NCBI RefSeq assembly: GCF_902499125.1
Contig: NZ_CABVPX010000020.1
Span: 87,392-151,391 of the forward strand
Direction of reading: 5' to 3'
Length of the DNA stretch: 64,000 nucleotides
Source of the DNA: Burkholderia arboris
GTDB lineage: Bacteria; Pseudomonadota; Gammaproteobacteria; Burkholderiales; Burkholderiaceae
Program-made: the position numbers and the translations under genes
Notes under the pieces: model-generated
Told to the model about the DNA's origin: nothing
Seen by the model: only the letters and a program-made list of their open reading frames with translations
Databases searched by the model: none
In this document: piece after piece, positions 34,730 to 42,853 of the stretch
Layout of the letters: each line of letters starts with the position of its first letter
Position numbering within the stretch: position 1 is the stretch's first letter

Positions 34730-35722
34730 ATGGCCGACCAACCGAATTCCCCGGAATCCTCCTCCCGTCCCGACAGCCGTGAACCGAACTGGGAGCGCGC
34801 GGCGCTCGAGCGGATCGCGCTCGCGGCCGTCAAGGAACAGCGCGCGGCACGGCGCTGGAAAATCTTCTTCCGCTTCGCGTTCCTCGGCGTGTTCGTGCTG
34901 TTCGCATTCGCGCTGATCGATTTCTCGAGCGATTCGAAATTCTCGTCGAGCGGGCGGCATACCGCGCTCGTGACGATCGACGGCGAGATCGCGGCCGGCG
35001 TCAATGCGAATGCCGACGACATCAACACGGCGCTCGACGCCGCATTCGACGACGACGGTACCGCCGGCGTCGTGCTGCGGATCAACAGCCCAGGCGGCAG
35101 CCCCGTGCAGGCCGGCATGGTCTACGACGAGATCCGGCGGCTGCGTGCGAAGCACCCGGACAAGCCGCTGTACGTCGTCGTGACCGACATGTGCGCTTCG
35201 GGCGGCTATTACATCGCGGCCGCGGCCGACAAGATCTTCGTCGACAAGGCGAGCATCGTCGGGTCGATCGGCGTGCTGATGGACGGTTTCGGCTTTACCG
35301 GCCTGATGGGCAAGCTCGGCGTCGAGCGCCGCCTGCATACGTCGGGCGAGAACAAGGGCTTCTACGATCCGTTCTCACCGGAAACGCCGAAGATGGATGC
35401 GCATGCGCAGGCGCTGCTCGACCAGGTGCACGCGCAGTTCATCAAGGCCGTGAAGGATGGCCGCGGCAAGCGGCTGCACGAGACGCCCGACATGTTCTCG
35501 GGCCTGTTCTGGACCGGTGAGAAGAGCGTCGAGCTCGGGCTCGCCGACGGCTACGGCACGACCGACACGGTGGCGCGCGACGTGCTGAAGGCGCCTGATC
35601 TCGTCGACTACACGGTGAAGGAAAGCCTGACGAACCGTGTCGCCCGCAAGTTTGGCGCGGCCGTCGGCGGCGCCGCAATGAAGGCGCTGACGGCCGGCGG
35701 CGCATCGGTCAGCCTGCGCTGA
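34730..35722 (+). CDS. sppA: Signal peptide peptidase, S49 family (SppA/SohB-like)
   Basis: A 330-aa inner-membrane serine protease that degrades cleaved signal peptides or small membrane proteins. There is one membrane segment (about 45-65: FFRFAFLGVFVLFAFALI). The catalytic serine lies in CASGGYYIAAAAD, and the lysine partner is expected in the GENKGFYDPF region, with ASIVGSIGVLMDGFGF between. The length matches the short SppA form rather than the 618-aa E. coli protein. Confidence 0.92.
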   Translation: MADQPNSPESSSRPDSREPNWERAALERIALAAVKEQRAARRWKIFFRFAFLGVFVLFAFALIDFSSDSKFSSSGRHTALVTIDGEIAAGVNANADDINTALDAAFDDDGTAGVVLRINSPGGSPVQAGMVYDEIRRLRAKHPDKPLYVVVTDMCASGGYYIAAAADKIFVDKASIVGSIGVLMDGFGFTGLMGKLGVERRLHTSGENKGFYDPFSPETPKMDAHAQALLDQVHAQFIKAVKDGRGKRLHETPDMFSGLFWTGEKSVELGLADGYGTTDTVARDVLKAPDLVDYTVKESLTNRVARKFGAAVGGAAMKALTAGGASVSLR

Positions 35723-35731
35723 CTGGCCGGC

Positions 35732-35752
35732 GGCGGGCCGCAACGGCCCGCC
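35732..35752. terminator. GC hairpin between convergent sppA and methyltransferase genes
   Basis: GGCGGGCCG pairs perfectly with CGGCCCGCC around a CAA loop. No T-run follows on either strand, so termination is uncertain. Confidence 0.35.
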
Positions 35753-35780
35753 CCGAGTCACCGGTTCGCCGGCCGCGGCT

Positions 35781-36503
35781 TCAGTTCGCGAGCAGCAGGA
35801 AGATTGCGGGGCGCTTGTGCAGATTCGGCGCAGGCGCCTTTTTCCAGTCGGTCACGGTGCGGCTCGCGATCGTCTCGGTCGCGAGGGTCAGATCGGCCGC
35901 GACGCAGATCTGCGTCGACGGCGCGCAGGTCGCGACCAGCGTGTCGAGCATCGCCTGATTCCGGTACGGCGTTTCGATGAAGATCTGCGTCTGGCGCGCC
36001 TTGCGTGACAGTTGCTCAAGTTCGCGCAGGCGTTTCGCGCGCGCGGCCGCATCGACCGGCAGGTAGCCGTTGAACGCAAAGCTCTGGCCGTTCAGGCCCG
36101 ACGCCATCAGCGCGAGCAGGATCGAACTCGGCCCGACGAGCGGCACGACCTTCACGCCGCGCTCGTGTGCGCGGCGCACCAGCAGCGCGCCGGGATCGGC
36201 GACGGCCGGGCAGCCGGCCTCCGACACGAGGCCGGCGTCCGCGCCGGCCAGTATCGGCGCGAGCAGCCGGTCGATGGCGCCGGCCGGCGTATTGACGTTC
36301 AGTTCGCTGATCTCGATTTCCTGGATCGGGCGCGTCGTGCCGATCTTCTTCAGAAACGCGCGCGTCGTCTTCGCGTTCTCGCCGATGTAGTAGCCGAGCG
36401 TGCCGGCGCGAGCCTGAACGGCCGCGGGCAGCACGGCGGCGAGCATCGATTCGTCGCCTTCGCCGAGCGTGTTCGGGACGAGGTAAAGCGTGCCGGCGGT
36501 CAT
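35781..36503 (-). CDS. SAM-dependent methyltransferase, tetrapyrrole methylase family (RsmI-like)
   Basis: A 240-aa protein of the family that includes 16S rRNA 2'-O-methyltransferase RsmI. It has GTLYLVPNTLGEG at the N-terminus and the SAM-binding core GLVSEAGCPAVADPGALLV, then VVPLVGPSSILLALMASGL. It is shorter than RsmI (about 286 aa) and the N-terminal pattern differs, so it may be a paralogue with another substrate. Its start overlaps the maf stop (ATGA). Confidence 0.85.
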   Translation of the reverse strand: MTAGTLYLVPNTLGEGDESMLAAVLPAAVQARAGTLGYYIGENAKTTRAFLKKIGTTRPIQEIEISELNVNTPAGAIDRLLAPILAGADAGLVSEAGCPAVADPGALLVRRAHERGVKVVPLVGPSSILLALMASGLNGQSFAFNGYLPVDAAARAKRLRELEQLSRKARQTQIFIETPYRNQAMLDTLVATCAPSTQICVAADLTLATETIASRTVTDWKKAPAPNLHKRPAIFLLLAN

Positions 36504-37132
36504 GCGCGGTCTCCACGGGTGGTTGCAAACAGCGGGTATTCGGCGGCGCGCAGCATCCGCGTGAGCGCGATCAGCGGCAGGCCGACGAGTGCGGTCGGGT
36601 CGTCGGAGTCGATCGCGTCGAGCAGCGCGATGCCGAGCCCCTCGGATTTCGCGCTGCCGGCGACGTCGTACGGCGTTTCCGCGCGCAGGTAGGCGTCGAG
36701 TTCGGCCTCGGGCAGCGAGCGGAAGCGCACGTGCGTGACGACGTCCTCGACCTGGGCTTCGTCCGTGCGGCTGTCGTACAGGCACAGCGCGCTATGAAAT
36801 TCGACTTCGCGGCCCTGCATCGACACGAGCTGCGCGAGCGCGCGCTCATGCGTGCCGGGCTTGCCGATCTGCAGGCCGTCGAAGGTCGCGACCTGGTCCG
36901 ACCCGATCACGAGCACGCCGTCCGGCGCGTCGAGCGTCGCGGCCACCGCGCGCGCTTTCGCGCCGGCGAGGCGCAGCGCGGTCGCGGCTGGCGTTTCGCC
37001 GGCAAGCGGGGTTTCGTCGAGGTCGGGCGACAGGACGTCGAACGGCACGCCGAGGCGCTCGAGGAGCGCGCGGCGGTAACGGGAACTGGAGGCGAGAATC
37101 AGCCGCGGCGGGCGGCAAACGGTATCCGGCAT
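36500..37132 (-). CDS. Maf-like nucleotide pyrophosphatase (YceF type)
   Basis: A 210-aa house-cleaning NTP pyrophosphatase. The phosphate-binding start ILASSSRYRRALLERLG and the metal-binding SDLDET-type and VIGSDQV motifs are present. Subfamily residues point to YceF, which prefers m7GTP, rather than to YhdE, which prefers dTTP; this is inference. It is coupled to the methyltransferase and divergent from yceD, as in E. coli where yceF neighbours yceD-rpmF. Confidence 0.92.
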   Translation of the reverse strand: MPDTVCRPPRLILASSSRYRRALLERLGVPFDVLSPDLDETPLAGETPAATALRLAGAKARAVAATLDAPDGVLVIGSDQVATFDGLQIGKPGTHERALAQLVSMQGREVEFHSALCLYDSRTDEAQVEDVVTHVRFRSLPEAELDAYLRAETPYDVAGSAKSEGLGIALLDAIDSDDPTALVGLPLIALTRMLRAAEYPLFATTRGDRA

Positions 37133-37195
37133 GGTCGGTTGGATCGGTGAGTCGTCAGGTGTGGCGCGGCGTTGCGCGGACGCAAGCTTAAGTGA

Positions 37196-37224
37196 TTGAC
37201 CGCAAAAGGTAAAACAGGTATGCT
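37196..37224 (+). promoter_or_regulatory. Candidate sigma-70 promoter of the yceD-rpmF operon
   Basis: TTGACC, 17 bases, TATGCT. The predicted start leaves a leader of about 130 bases before yceD. Confidence 0.5.
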
Positions 37225-37362
37225 TTCCCGCTTTTCGTCGGCAGGCTTTCGTTGTGGTGGCGCCTGCCGGGTCTTCGGAAGTAAAGTACGTCATCCGCGG
37301 ATGAGCCGTACGCGAGCGGTAGCAAGCCGGATTCGCAAGTCAGCCTGTAGGCAGGAGCGCAC

Positions 37363-37998
37363 ATGAACACTTCTTCTGGCAAACCTGCGGCGGCGCTTGA
37401 TCCGCACGCGGTCGACCTGTTCGAGTTCGCCCGCAGCGGGCGGCAGGCAGCAGGAGCGGTGCACCTCTCGCAACTGCCGCGCATGTTAAACGAAGTGCCG
37501 GCGGACGCGCCAGATCGCGACACGGTCTTCACTTGGCAGGCGGAAGGGTTCACGCAGAAGGAGTTGCAGGACGACGGCGCCGATGGGCAGCAACCGTACC
37601 TGCGCCTCGCGGTGCATGGCCATGCGTGGCTCACGTGCCAGCGTTGCATGACCCCGTACGACCAGGCGTTCGGCGTCGACATGACGTACCGGGTCGTCGC
37701 GACCGAAGAAGAAGCTGAAGAATTTCCGCTCGACGACGATGAAGCCGATGTGATCGTGGGCTCACGCCAGTTCGATCTCGTCGACTTGATCGAAGAGGAA
37801 TTGCTGCTTTCGTTGCCGCTCGTGCCCAAGCACGAGGTTTGCCCGGCAGTTCACGAAAGCCTCGTGTCGGGTGCGAGCGGTCCCGCGGAAGAGACGGACG
37901 AGGAGTCCGACGAAGCCGGGGACGAAGGCAAACGGCCGAATCCGTTCGCAGCGCTGGAAGCGTTGAAGAAGGACGGTGACGGCACCAAGAAACACTAA
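37363..37998 (+). CDS. yceD: YceD family protein (DUF177)
   Basis: A 211-aa protein of the DUF177 family, linked to 23S rRNA accumulation in bacteria and plastids. The conserved block HGHAWLTCQRCMTPYDQAFGV carries a CxxC, and DVIVGSRQFDLVDLIEEELLLSLPLVPKHEVC is the core. An acidic C-terminal tail ends in a lysine-rich stretch. It starts at ATG after AGGAG and precedes rpmF, the universal arrangement. Confidence 0.93.
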   Translation: MNTSSGKPAAALDPHAVDLFEFARSGRQAAGAVHLSQLPRMLNEVPADAPDRDTVFTWQAEGFTQKELQDDGADGQQPYLRLAVHGHAWLTCQRCMTPYDQAFGVDMTYRVVATEEEAEEFPLDDDEADVIVGSRQFDLVDLIEEELLLSLPLVPKHEVCPAVHESLVSGASGPAEETDEESDEAGDEGKRPNPFAALEALKKDGDGTKKH

Positions 37999-38062
37999 GC
38001 AGTTGTGGCGCGGGAAGGCGTAAGGGCTTTGGGCCAGGGTAGTTAAGCGCCGGATCGGGCTG

Positions 38063-38071
38063 TGTTAGAAT
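38063..38071 (+). promoter_or_regulatory. Candidate extended -10 promoter of rpmF
   Basis: TGTTAGAAT has the TG-N-TAGAAT form 26 bases before the rpmF start; the -35 is weak. It may add to transcription coming from yceD. Confidence 0.4.
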
Positions 38072-38096
38072 CCGGAAAATTATTTAGGAGTTAGTC

Positions 38097-38276
38097 ATGG
38101 CAGTCCAGCAAAACAAGAAGTCGCCGTCGAAGCGCGGCATGCATCGTTCGCACGATTTCCTGACGGCAGCGCCGCTGGCAGTCGAGCCGAGCACGGGTGA
38201 AGTGCATCTGCGTCACCACGTCAGCCCGAACGGCTACTATCGCGGCAAGAAAGTCGTCAAGACGAAGAACGACTAA
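38097..38276 (+). CDS. rpmF: 50S ribosomal protein L32
   Basis: A 59-aa ribosomal protein: [20 protein letters not shown], then a variable loop, then [18 protein letters not shown]. The zinc-binding cysteines of other bacterial L32 forms are absent, as in E. coli. The ribosome site is AGGAG. It lies between yceD and plsX. Confidence 0.97.
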
Positions 38277-38352
38277 GCGTCAAGTCACGCGTTGCGCGCT
38301 ACGTTCGCCGTTCGCGTGACAACTGGTTCGCTTGACACTTTCCTGGCGCAAC

Positions 38353-38383
38353 AAAAAGGCGGCATTCAACTGCCGCTTTTTTG
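38353..38383 (+). terminator. Intrinsic terminator between rpmF and plsX
   Basis: AAAAAGGCGGCA pairs with TGCCGCTTTTTT (one G-U) over a short loop, ending in a T-run. It should reduce expression of plsX-fab genes relative to L32. Confidence 0.8.
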
Positions 38384-38405
38384 TGCCTGAAATTCGTCGC
38401 ATTCC

Positions 38406-39512
38406 ATGACCGTAAAGCTCACTATCGATTGCATGGGAGGCGACCACGGCCCGTCCGTGACCGTTCCCGCGGCAGTCAAGTTCGTCCGCGCGCATCCCGA
38501 TGCGCACCTGATGCTCGTCGGCATCGAAAGCGCGATCCGCGCTCAGCTGAAGAAGCTGAAAGCCCTCGACGATCCCGCGCTGACCATCGTTCCCGCCACC
38601 GAAGTCGTGGCGATGGACGACCCTGTCGAAGTGGCGCTGCGCAAGAAGAAGGATTCTTCGATGCGCGTCGCGCTCAACCACGTCAAGGAAGGCGCGGCGC
38701 AGGCCTGTATCTCCGCCGGCAACACCGGCGCGCTGATGGCCGTTTCCCGTTACGTACTCAAGACGCTGCCCGGCATCGAGCGGCCCGCGATTGCGTTCGC
38801 ACTGCCGAACCCGACCGGCTACACGATGATGCTGGACCTCGGCGCGAACGTCGACTGCGAACCGCAGCACCTGCTGCAGTTCGCGGAGATGGGGCACGCG
38901 CTCGTGGCCGCGCTCGAAGGCAAGGAACGCCCGACGATCGGCCTGCTGAACATCGGCGAAGAGGTCATCAAGGGCAACGAGACGATCAAGCGCGCAGGCG
39001 AATTGCTGCGCGCCAGCACGCTCAATTTCCGCGGCAACGTGGAAGGCAACGACATCTACAAGGGCACCGTCGACGTGATCGTGTGCGACGGCTTCGTCGG
39101 CAACGTCGCGCTGAAGACGTCGGAGGGGCTGGCGCAGATGCTGTCCGACATCATCCGCGAGGAGTTCGGCCGTTCGCTGATGTCGAAGCTGATGGCGCTG
39201 CTCGCGCTGCCGGTGCTGATGCGTTTCAAGAAGCGCGTCGACCACCGCCAGTACAACGGCGCAGCGTTGCTGGGGCTGAAGAGTCTCGTGATCAAGAGCC
39301 ATGGTTCGGCCGACGCCTACGCGTTTGAGTGGGCGATCAAACGCGGGTATGATGCCGTCAAAAACGGCGTGCTGGAGCGCCTCGCGCGCGCGATGGCGGA
39401 TAATTCAGTGTCGCTCGGCGACGGCGAACACGACGCGGGCGGCGCGGGCCAAGCAAGCCCGGCCGCAGGCCATCACGCCGAACCTTCCGCTGCGCAATCC
39501 TCTAAAGCATAA
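38406..39512 (+). CDS. plsX: Phosphate acyltransferase PlsX
   Basis: Makes acyl-phosphate from acyl-ACP for phospholipid synthesis, linking fatty acid and membrane lipid formation. The 368-aa protein opens with KLTIDCMGGDHGPSV, the family signature, and shows ISAGNTGALMA and the DVIVCDGFVGNVALK block. The C-terminal tail is Gly/Ala/His-rich and variable. Its stop abuts the fabH start. Confidence 0.96.
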   Translation: MTVKLTIDCMGGDHGPSVTVPAAVKFVRAHPDAHLMLVGIESAIRAQLKKLKALDDPALTIVPATEVVAMDDPVEVALRKKKDSSMRVALNHVKEGAAQACISAGNTGALMAVSRYVLKTLPGIERPAIAFALPNPTGYTMMLDLGANVDCEPQHLLQFAEMGHALVAALEGKERPTIGLLNIGEEVIKGNETIKRAGELLRASTLNFRGNVEGNDIYKGTVDVIVCDGFVGNVALKTSEGLAQMLSDIIREEFGRSLMSKLMALLALPVLMRFKKRVDHRQYNGAALLGLKSLVIKSHGSADAYAFEWAIKRGYDAVKNGVLERLARAMADNSVSLGDGEHDAGGAGQASPAAGHHAEPSAAQSSKA

Positions 39513-40502
39513 ATGGCCCAATCGACTCTCTATTCCCGCGTGCTCGGCACGGGCAGCTACCTGCCGCCCGACCGCGTCACGAACCAGCAGCTGACCGATC
39601 GTCTTGCGAAGGAAGGCATCGAGACGAGCGATGAGTGGATCGTTGCGCGCACGGGCATCCATGCGCGCCATTTCGCCGCACCGGACGTCACGACGAGCGA
39701 TCTCGCGCTCGAGGCGTCGCGTCGCGCGATCGAAGCAGCCGGTGTCGATCCGCAGTCGATCGACCTGATCATCGTCGCGACTTCGACCCCCGATTTCGTG
39801 TTCCCGAGTACCGCGTGCCTGCTGCAGAACAAGCTCGGCATCAAGAACGGCGGCGCGGCATTCGACGTGCAGGCCGTGTGTTCGGGCTTCGCCTATGCAA
39901 TGGCGACGGCCGACAGCTTCATCCGCAGCGGCCAGCACCGTACGGCGCTCGTGGTCGGCGCGGAGACGTTCTCGCGCATTCTCGACTTCAAGGACCGCAC
40001 GACCTGCGTGCTGTTCGGCGACGGCGCGGGCGCGGTGATCCTGTCCGCATCGGAAGAGCCGGGCGTGCTCGGCAGCGCGCTGCACGCGGACGGCAGCTAT
40101 TCGCACATCCTCTGCACGCCGGGTAACGTCAACCGCGGCGTGATCGAGGGCAGCGCGTTCCTGTACATGGACGGGCAGGCCGTGTTCAAGCTCGCGGTCA
40201 ACGTGCTCGAAAAGGTCGCGATCGAAGCGCTCGCGAAGGCGAATCTCGCGCCCGAGCAGATCGACTGGCTGATCCCGCACCAGGCCAACATCCGCATCAT
40301 GACCAGCACCTGCCGCAAGCTCGGCCTGCCGCAGGAGCGCATGGTCGTGACGGTCGACCAGCACGGCAACACGTCGGCCGCGTCGATCCCGCTGGCGCTC
40401 GACACCGCGGTGCGCGACGGTCGCATCCAGCGTGGCCAGCACGTGCTGATCGAAGGCGTCGGCGGCGGCTTCACCTGGGGCGCGTCGGTCTTCCGCTTCT
40501 GA
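39513..40502 (+). CDS. fabH: 3-oxoacyl-ACP synthase III
   Basis: Condenses acetyl-CoA with malonyl-ACP to start fatty acid synthesis. The 329-aa protein has catalytic Cys123 in AVCSGFAYAM, histidine in WLIPHQAN and asparagine in HGNTSAAS. GTGSYLPPDRVTN is typical of the N-terminus. It starts at the base after the plsX stop. Confidence 0.97.
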   Translation: MAQSTLYSRVLGTGSYLPPDRVTNQQLTDRLAKEGIETSDEWIVARTGIHARHFAAPDVTTSDLALEASRRAIEAAGVDPQSIDLIIVATSTPDFVFPSTACLLQNKLGIKNGGAAFDVQAVCSGFAYAMATADSFIRSGQHRTALVVGAETFSRILDFKDRTTCVLFGDGAGAVILSASEEPGVLGSALHADGSYSHILCTPGNVNRGVIEGSAFLYMDGQAVFKLAVNVLEKVAIEALAKANLAPEQIDWLIPHQANIRIMTSTCRKLGLPQERMVVTVDQHGNTSAASIPLALDTAVRDGRIQRGQHVLIEGVGGGFTWGASVFRF

Positions 40503-40586
40503 TCCGCGGCGCGCGACAAGCTGCGCGCGGATCCCATCGGCGCGCCGTTCGTGCGCGCCGTCCGAATCGATTCAATTGGGGACGAT

Positions 40587-41519
40587 ATGAAATTTGCATT
40601 CGTTTTTCCGGGGCAGGGCTCGCAGGCGATCGGCATGCTCAACGCATTCGCCGATCTGGCCGTCGTGCGCGAGACGCTCCAGGAAGCGTCCGATGCACTC
40701 AATCAGGACCTCGGCAAGCTGATCGCCGAAGGCCCGGCCGAAGAGCTGAACCTCACCGCCAATACGCAGCCCGTGATGCTGACCGCCGCCTACGCGTGCT
40801 ACCGCGCGTGGCAGCAGGCAGGCGGCCCGGCGCCGTCGATCGTCGCCGGCCACAGCCTCGGTGAATACACGGCGCTCGTCGCCGCGGGTGCGCTCGCGTT
40901 CAAGGACGCGGTCCCGCTCGTGCGCTTTCGCGCGCAGGCGATGCAGACGGCCGTGCCGGTCGGCCAGGGCGGCATGGCCGCGATCCTGGGCCTCGACGAC
41001 GACACGGTGCGCACGGTGTGCGCCGAAGCCGCGCAAGCGGGCGTCGTCGAAGCGGTGAACTTCAATGCGCCCGCGCAGGTCGTGATCGCAGGCAGCAAGG
41101 CCGCGGTCGAAAAGGCGTGCGAGATTGCGAAGGCGAAGGGCGCGAAGCGCGCGCTGCCGCTGCCGGTATCGGCGCCGTTCCATTCGTCGCTGCTCAAGCC
41201 GGCGTCGGATCAACTGCGCGACTATCTCGCGAACGTCGACGTCAAGGCGCCGCAGATTCCGGTCGTCAACAACATCGACGTGGCCGTGGTCAGCGATCCG
41301 GCTGCGATCAAGGACGCGCTGGTGCGCCAGGCCGCGGGCCCGGTGCGTTGGGTCGAGTGCGTGCAGCACATCGCCGGCACCGGCGTCACGCACGTGATCG
41401 AATGCGGTCCGGGCAAGGTGCTCACCGGCCTGACGAAACGCATCGACGGCAACCTGACGGGGGCGTCGGTGTTCGATCCGGCGTCGCTTGACGAAGCCCT
41501 CAAGCTGGTGACCGCCTGA
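40587..41519 (+). CDS. fabD: Malonyl-CoA:ACP transacylase
   Basis: Loads malonate onto AcpP. The 310-aa protein starts MKFAFVFPGQGSQ. The nucleophilic serine lies in GHSLGEYTALVAAG, the substrate arginine in the VRFRAQAMQ stretch, and the histidine in SAPFHSSLL. The ATG at 40587 follows GGGGAC and gives the usual start; the frame extends further upstream. Confidence 0.97.
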   Translation: MKFAFVFPGQGSQAIGMLNAFADLAVVRETLQEASDALNQDLGKLIAEGPAEELNLTANTQPVMLTAAYACYRAWQQAGGPAPSIVAGHSLGEYTALVAAGALAFKDAVPLVRFRAQAMQTAVPVGQGGMAAILGLDDDTVRTVCAEAAQAGVVEAVNFNAPAQVVIAGSKAAVEKACEIAKAKGAKRALPLPVSAPFHSSLLKPASDQLRDYLANVDVKAPQIPVVNNIDVAVVSDPAAIKDALVRQAAGPVRWVECVQHIAGTGVTHVIECGPGKVLTGLTKRIDGNLTGASVFDPASLDEALKLVTA

Positions 41520-41555
41520 CGCGGCGCCTTTTTTCAAGAGACGGATATTCGATTC

Positions 41556-42305
41556 ATGGAAAAGACTCTCGATAAACAGGTCGCGATCGTGACCGGCGCG
41601 TCGCGCGGCATCGGCCGTTCGATCGCGCTCGAACTCGCGCGCCTGGGCGCGACGGTGATCGGCACGGCAACGAGCGAATCGGGCGCCGCCGCGATCACCG
41701 CTGCATTCGCGGAAGCGGGCGTCACGGGCCGCGGCGCGGTGCTGAACGTCAACGACGCGGCTGCCGCCGAGGCACTGATCGATGCGACCGTGAAGGAGTT
41801 CGGCGCGCTGAACGTGCTCGTCAACAACGCGGGCATCACGCAGGACCAGCTCGCGATGCGGATGAAGGACGAGGACTGGGACGCGGTGATCGACACCAAC
41901 CTGAAGTCGGTGTTCCGCCTGTCGCGCGCGGTGCTGCGCCCGATGATGAAGGCGCGCGGCGGCCGTATCATCAACATCACGTCGGTGGTCGGCTCGGCCG
42001 GCAACCCGGGTCAGGTCAACTACGCAGCCGCGAAGGCCGGCGTGGCGGGCATGACGCGTGCGCTCGCGCGCGAGATCGGCAGCCGCGGCATCACCGTGAA
42101 CTGCGTCGCGCCGGGCTTCATCGATACCGACATGACGAAGACGCTGCCGGAAGAACAGCAGGCCGCGCTCAAGACCCAGATTCCGCTCGGCCGCCTCGGC
42201 AGCCCGGAAGACATCGCCCATGCCGTCGCGTTCCTCGCATCGCCGCAGGCCGGTTATATCACCGGCACGACGCTGCACGTGAACGGCGGCATGTACATGT
42301 CGTAA
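41556..42305 (+). CDS. fabG: 3-oxoacyl-ACP reductase
   Basis: The NADPH-dependent reductase of fatty acid elongation, a 249-aa short-chain dehydrogenase. It has the TGASRGIGRSIA cofactor motif, the NNAGIT stretch, catalytic Ser-Tyr-Lys in the SVVGSAGN and YAAAKAG stretches, and the C-terminal GGMYMS ending characteristic of FabG. Confidence 0.97.
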   Translation: MEKTLDKQVAIVTGASRGIGRSIALELARLGATVIGTATSESGAAAITAAFAEAGVTGRGAVLNVNDAAAAEALIDATVKEFGALNVLVNNAGITQDQLAMRMKDEDWDAVIDTNLKSVFRLSRAVLRPMMKARGGRIINITSVVGSAGNPGQVNYAAAKAGVAGMTRALAREIGSRGITVNCVAPGFIDTDMTKTLPEEQQAALKTQIPLGRLGSPEDIAHAVAFLASPQAGYITGTTLHVNGGMYMS

Positions 42306-42401
42306 CGGTTTTCGTTTACCATCCGCGCCGTATCCCGTTTTTCAGTCGGATCGGCGCTTGATCGACCATCAAGCCAACGCGCGTTTTCGCGTCAGCAAAC
42401 C

Positions 42402-42410
42402 TGATAAAAT
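42402..42410 (+). promoter_or_regulatory. Candidate extended -10 promoter of acpP
   Basis: TGATAAAAT (TG-N-TAAAAT) lies 40 bases before acpP; no good -35. A separate acpP promoter is common in proteobacteria because ACP is made in great excess. Confidence 0.5.
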
Positions 42411-42449
42411 GCGCGCACTTGTAATTCTGAACTTTCCCTCGGAGGGGTA

Positions 42450-42689
42450 ATGGACAACATCGAACAACGTGTCAAGAAGATCGTCGCTGAACAACTGGGC
42501 GTTGCGGAAGCCGAGATCAAGAACGAAGCTTCGTTCGTGAACGACCTGGGCGCCGATTCGCTCGACACGGTCGAACTGGTGATGGCTCTGGAAGACGAGT
42601 TCGGCATGGAAATCCCGGACGAAGAAGCAGAGAAGATCACGACCGTTCAGCAAGCGATCGACTACGCTCGCGCAAACGTCAAGGCGTAA
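42450..42689 (+). CDS. acpP: Acyl carrier protein
   Basis: A 79-aa acidic carrier of growing acyl chains. Phosphopantetheine attaches to Ser37 in the [10 protein letters not shown] motif. [18 protein letters not shown] is the typical start. The ribosome site is GGAGGGG. The holo-form is made by AcpS, encoded about 13 kb downstream. Confidence 0.98.
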
Positions 42690-42773
42690 GCGCCTTTCGC
42701 GCTTGTCCGCCACGTCGCCGCGATCTTCGCGATTGACGCGTCATCCAGCCGGCTTCGCGCCGGACGGACTAAC

Positions 42774-42825
42774 AGCCACAGGGCTCGCAGGGCTGATTCC
42801 TGTGGCCACTGTGGCTTTTGTTTTT
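42774..42825 (+). terminator. Terminator or attenuator with two competing hairpins between acpP and fabF
   Basis: AGCCACAG (42774-42781) can pair with CTGTGGCT (42809-42816), which is followed by a T-rich tract; this is the terminator form. The same left arm (GCCACAGG, 42775-42782) can instead pair with CCTGTGGC (42799-42806). The two right arms are near-repeats, so the hairpins exclude each other. This could allow acpP mRNA to end here and adjust fabF expression. Confidence 0.6.
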
Positions 42826-42853
42826 GTCATCCAATAATGGAAAAGAGGTTACC

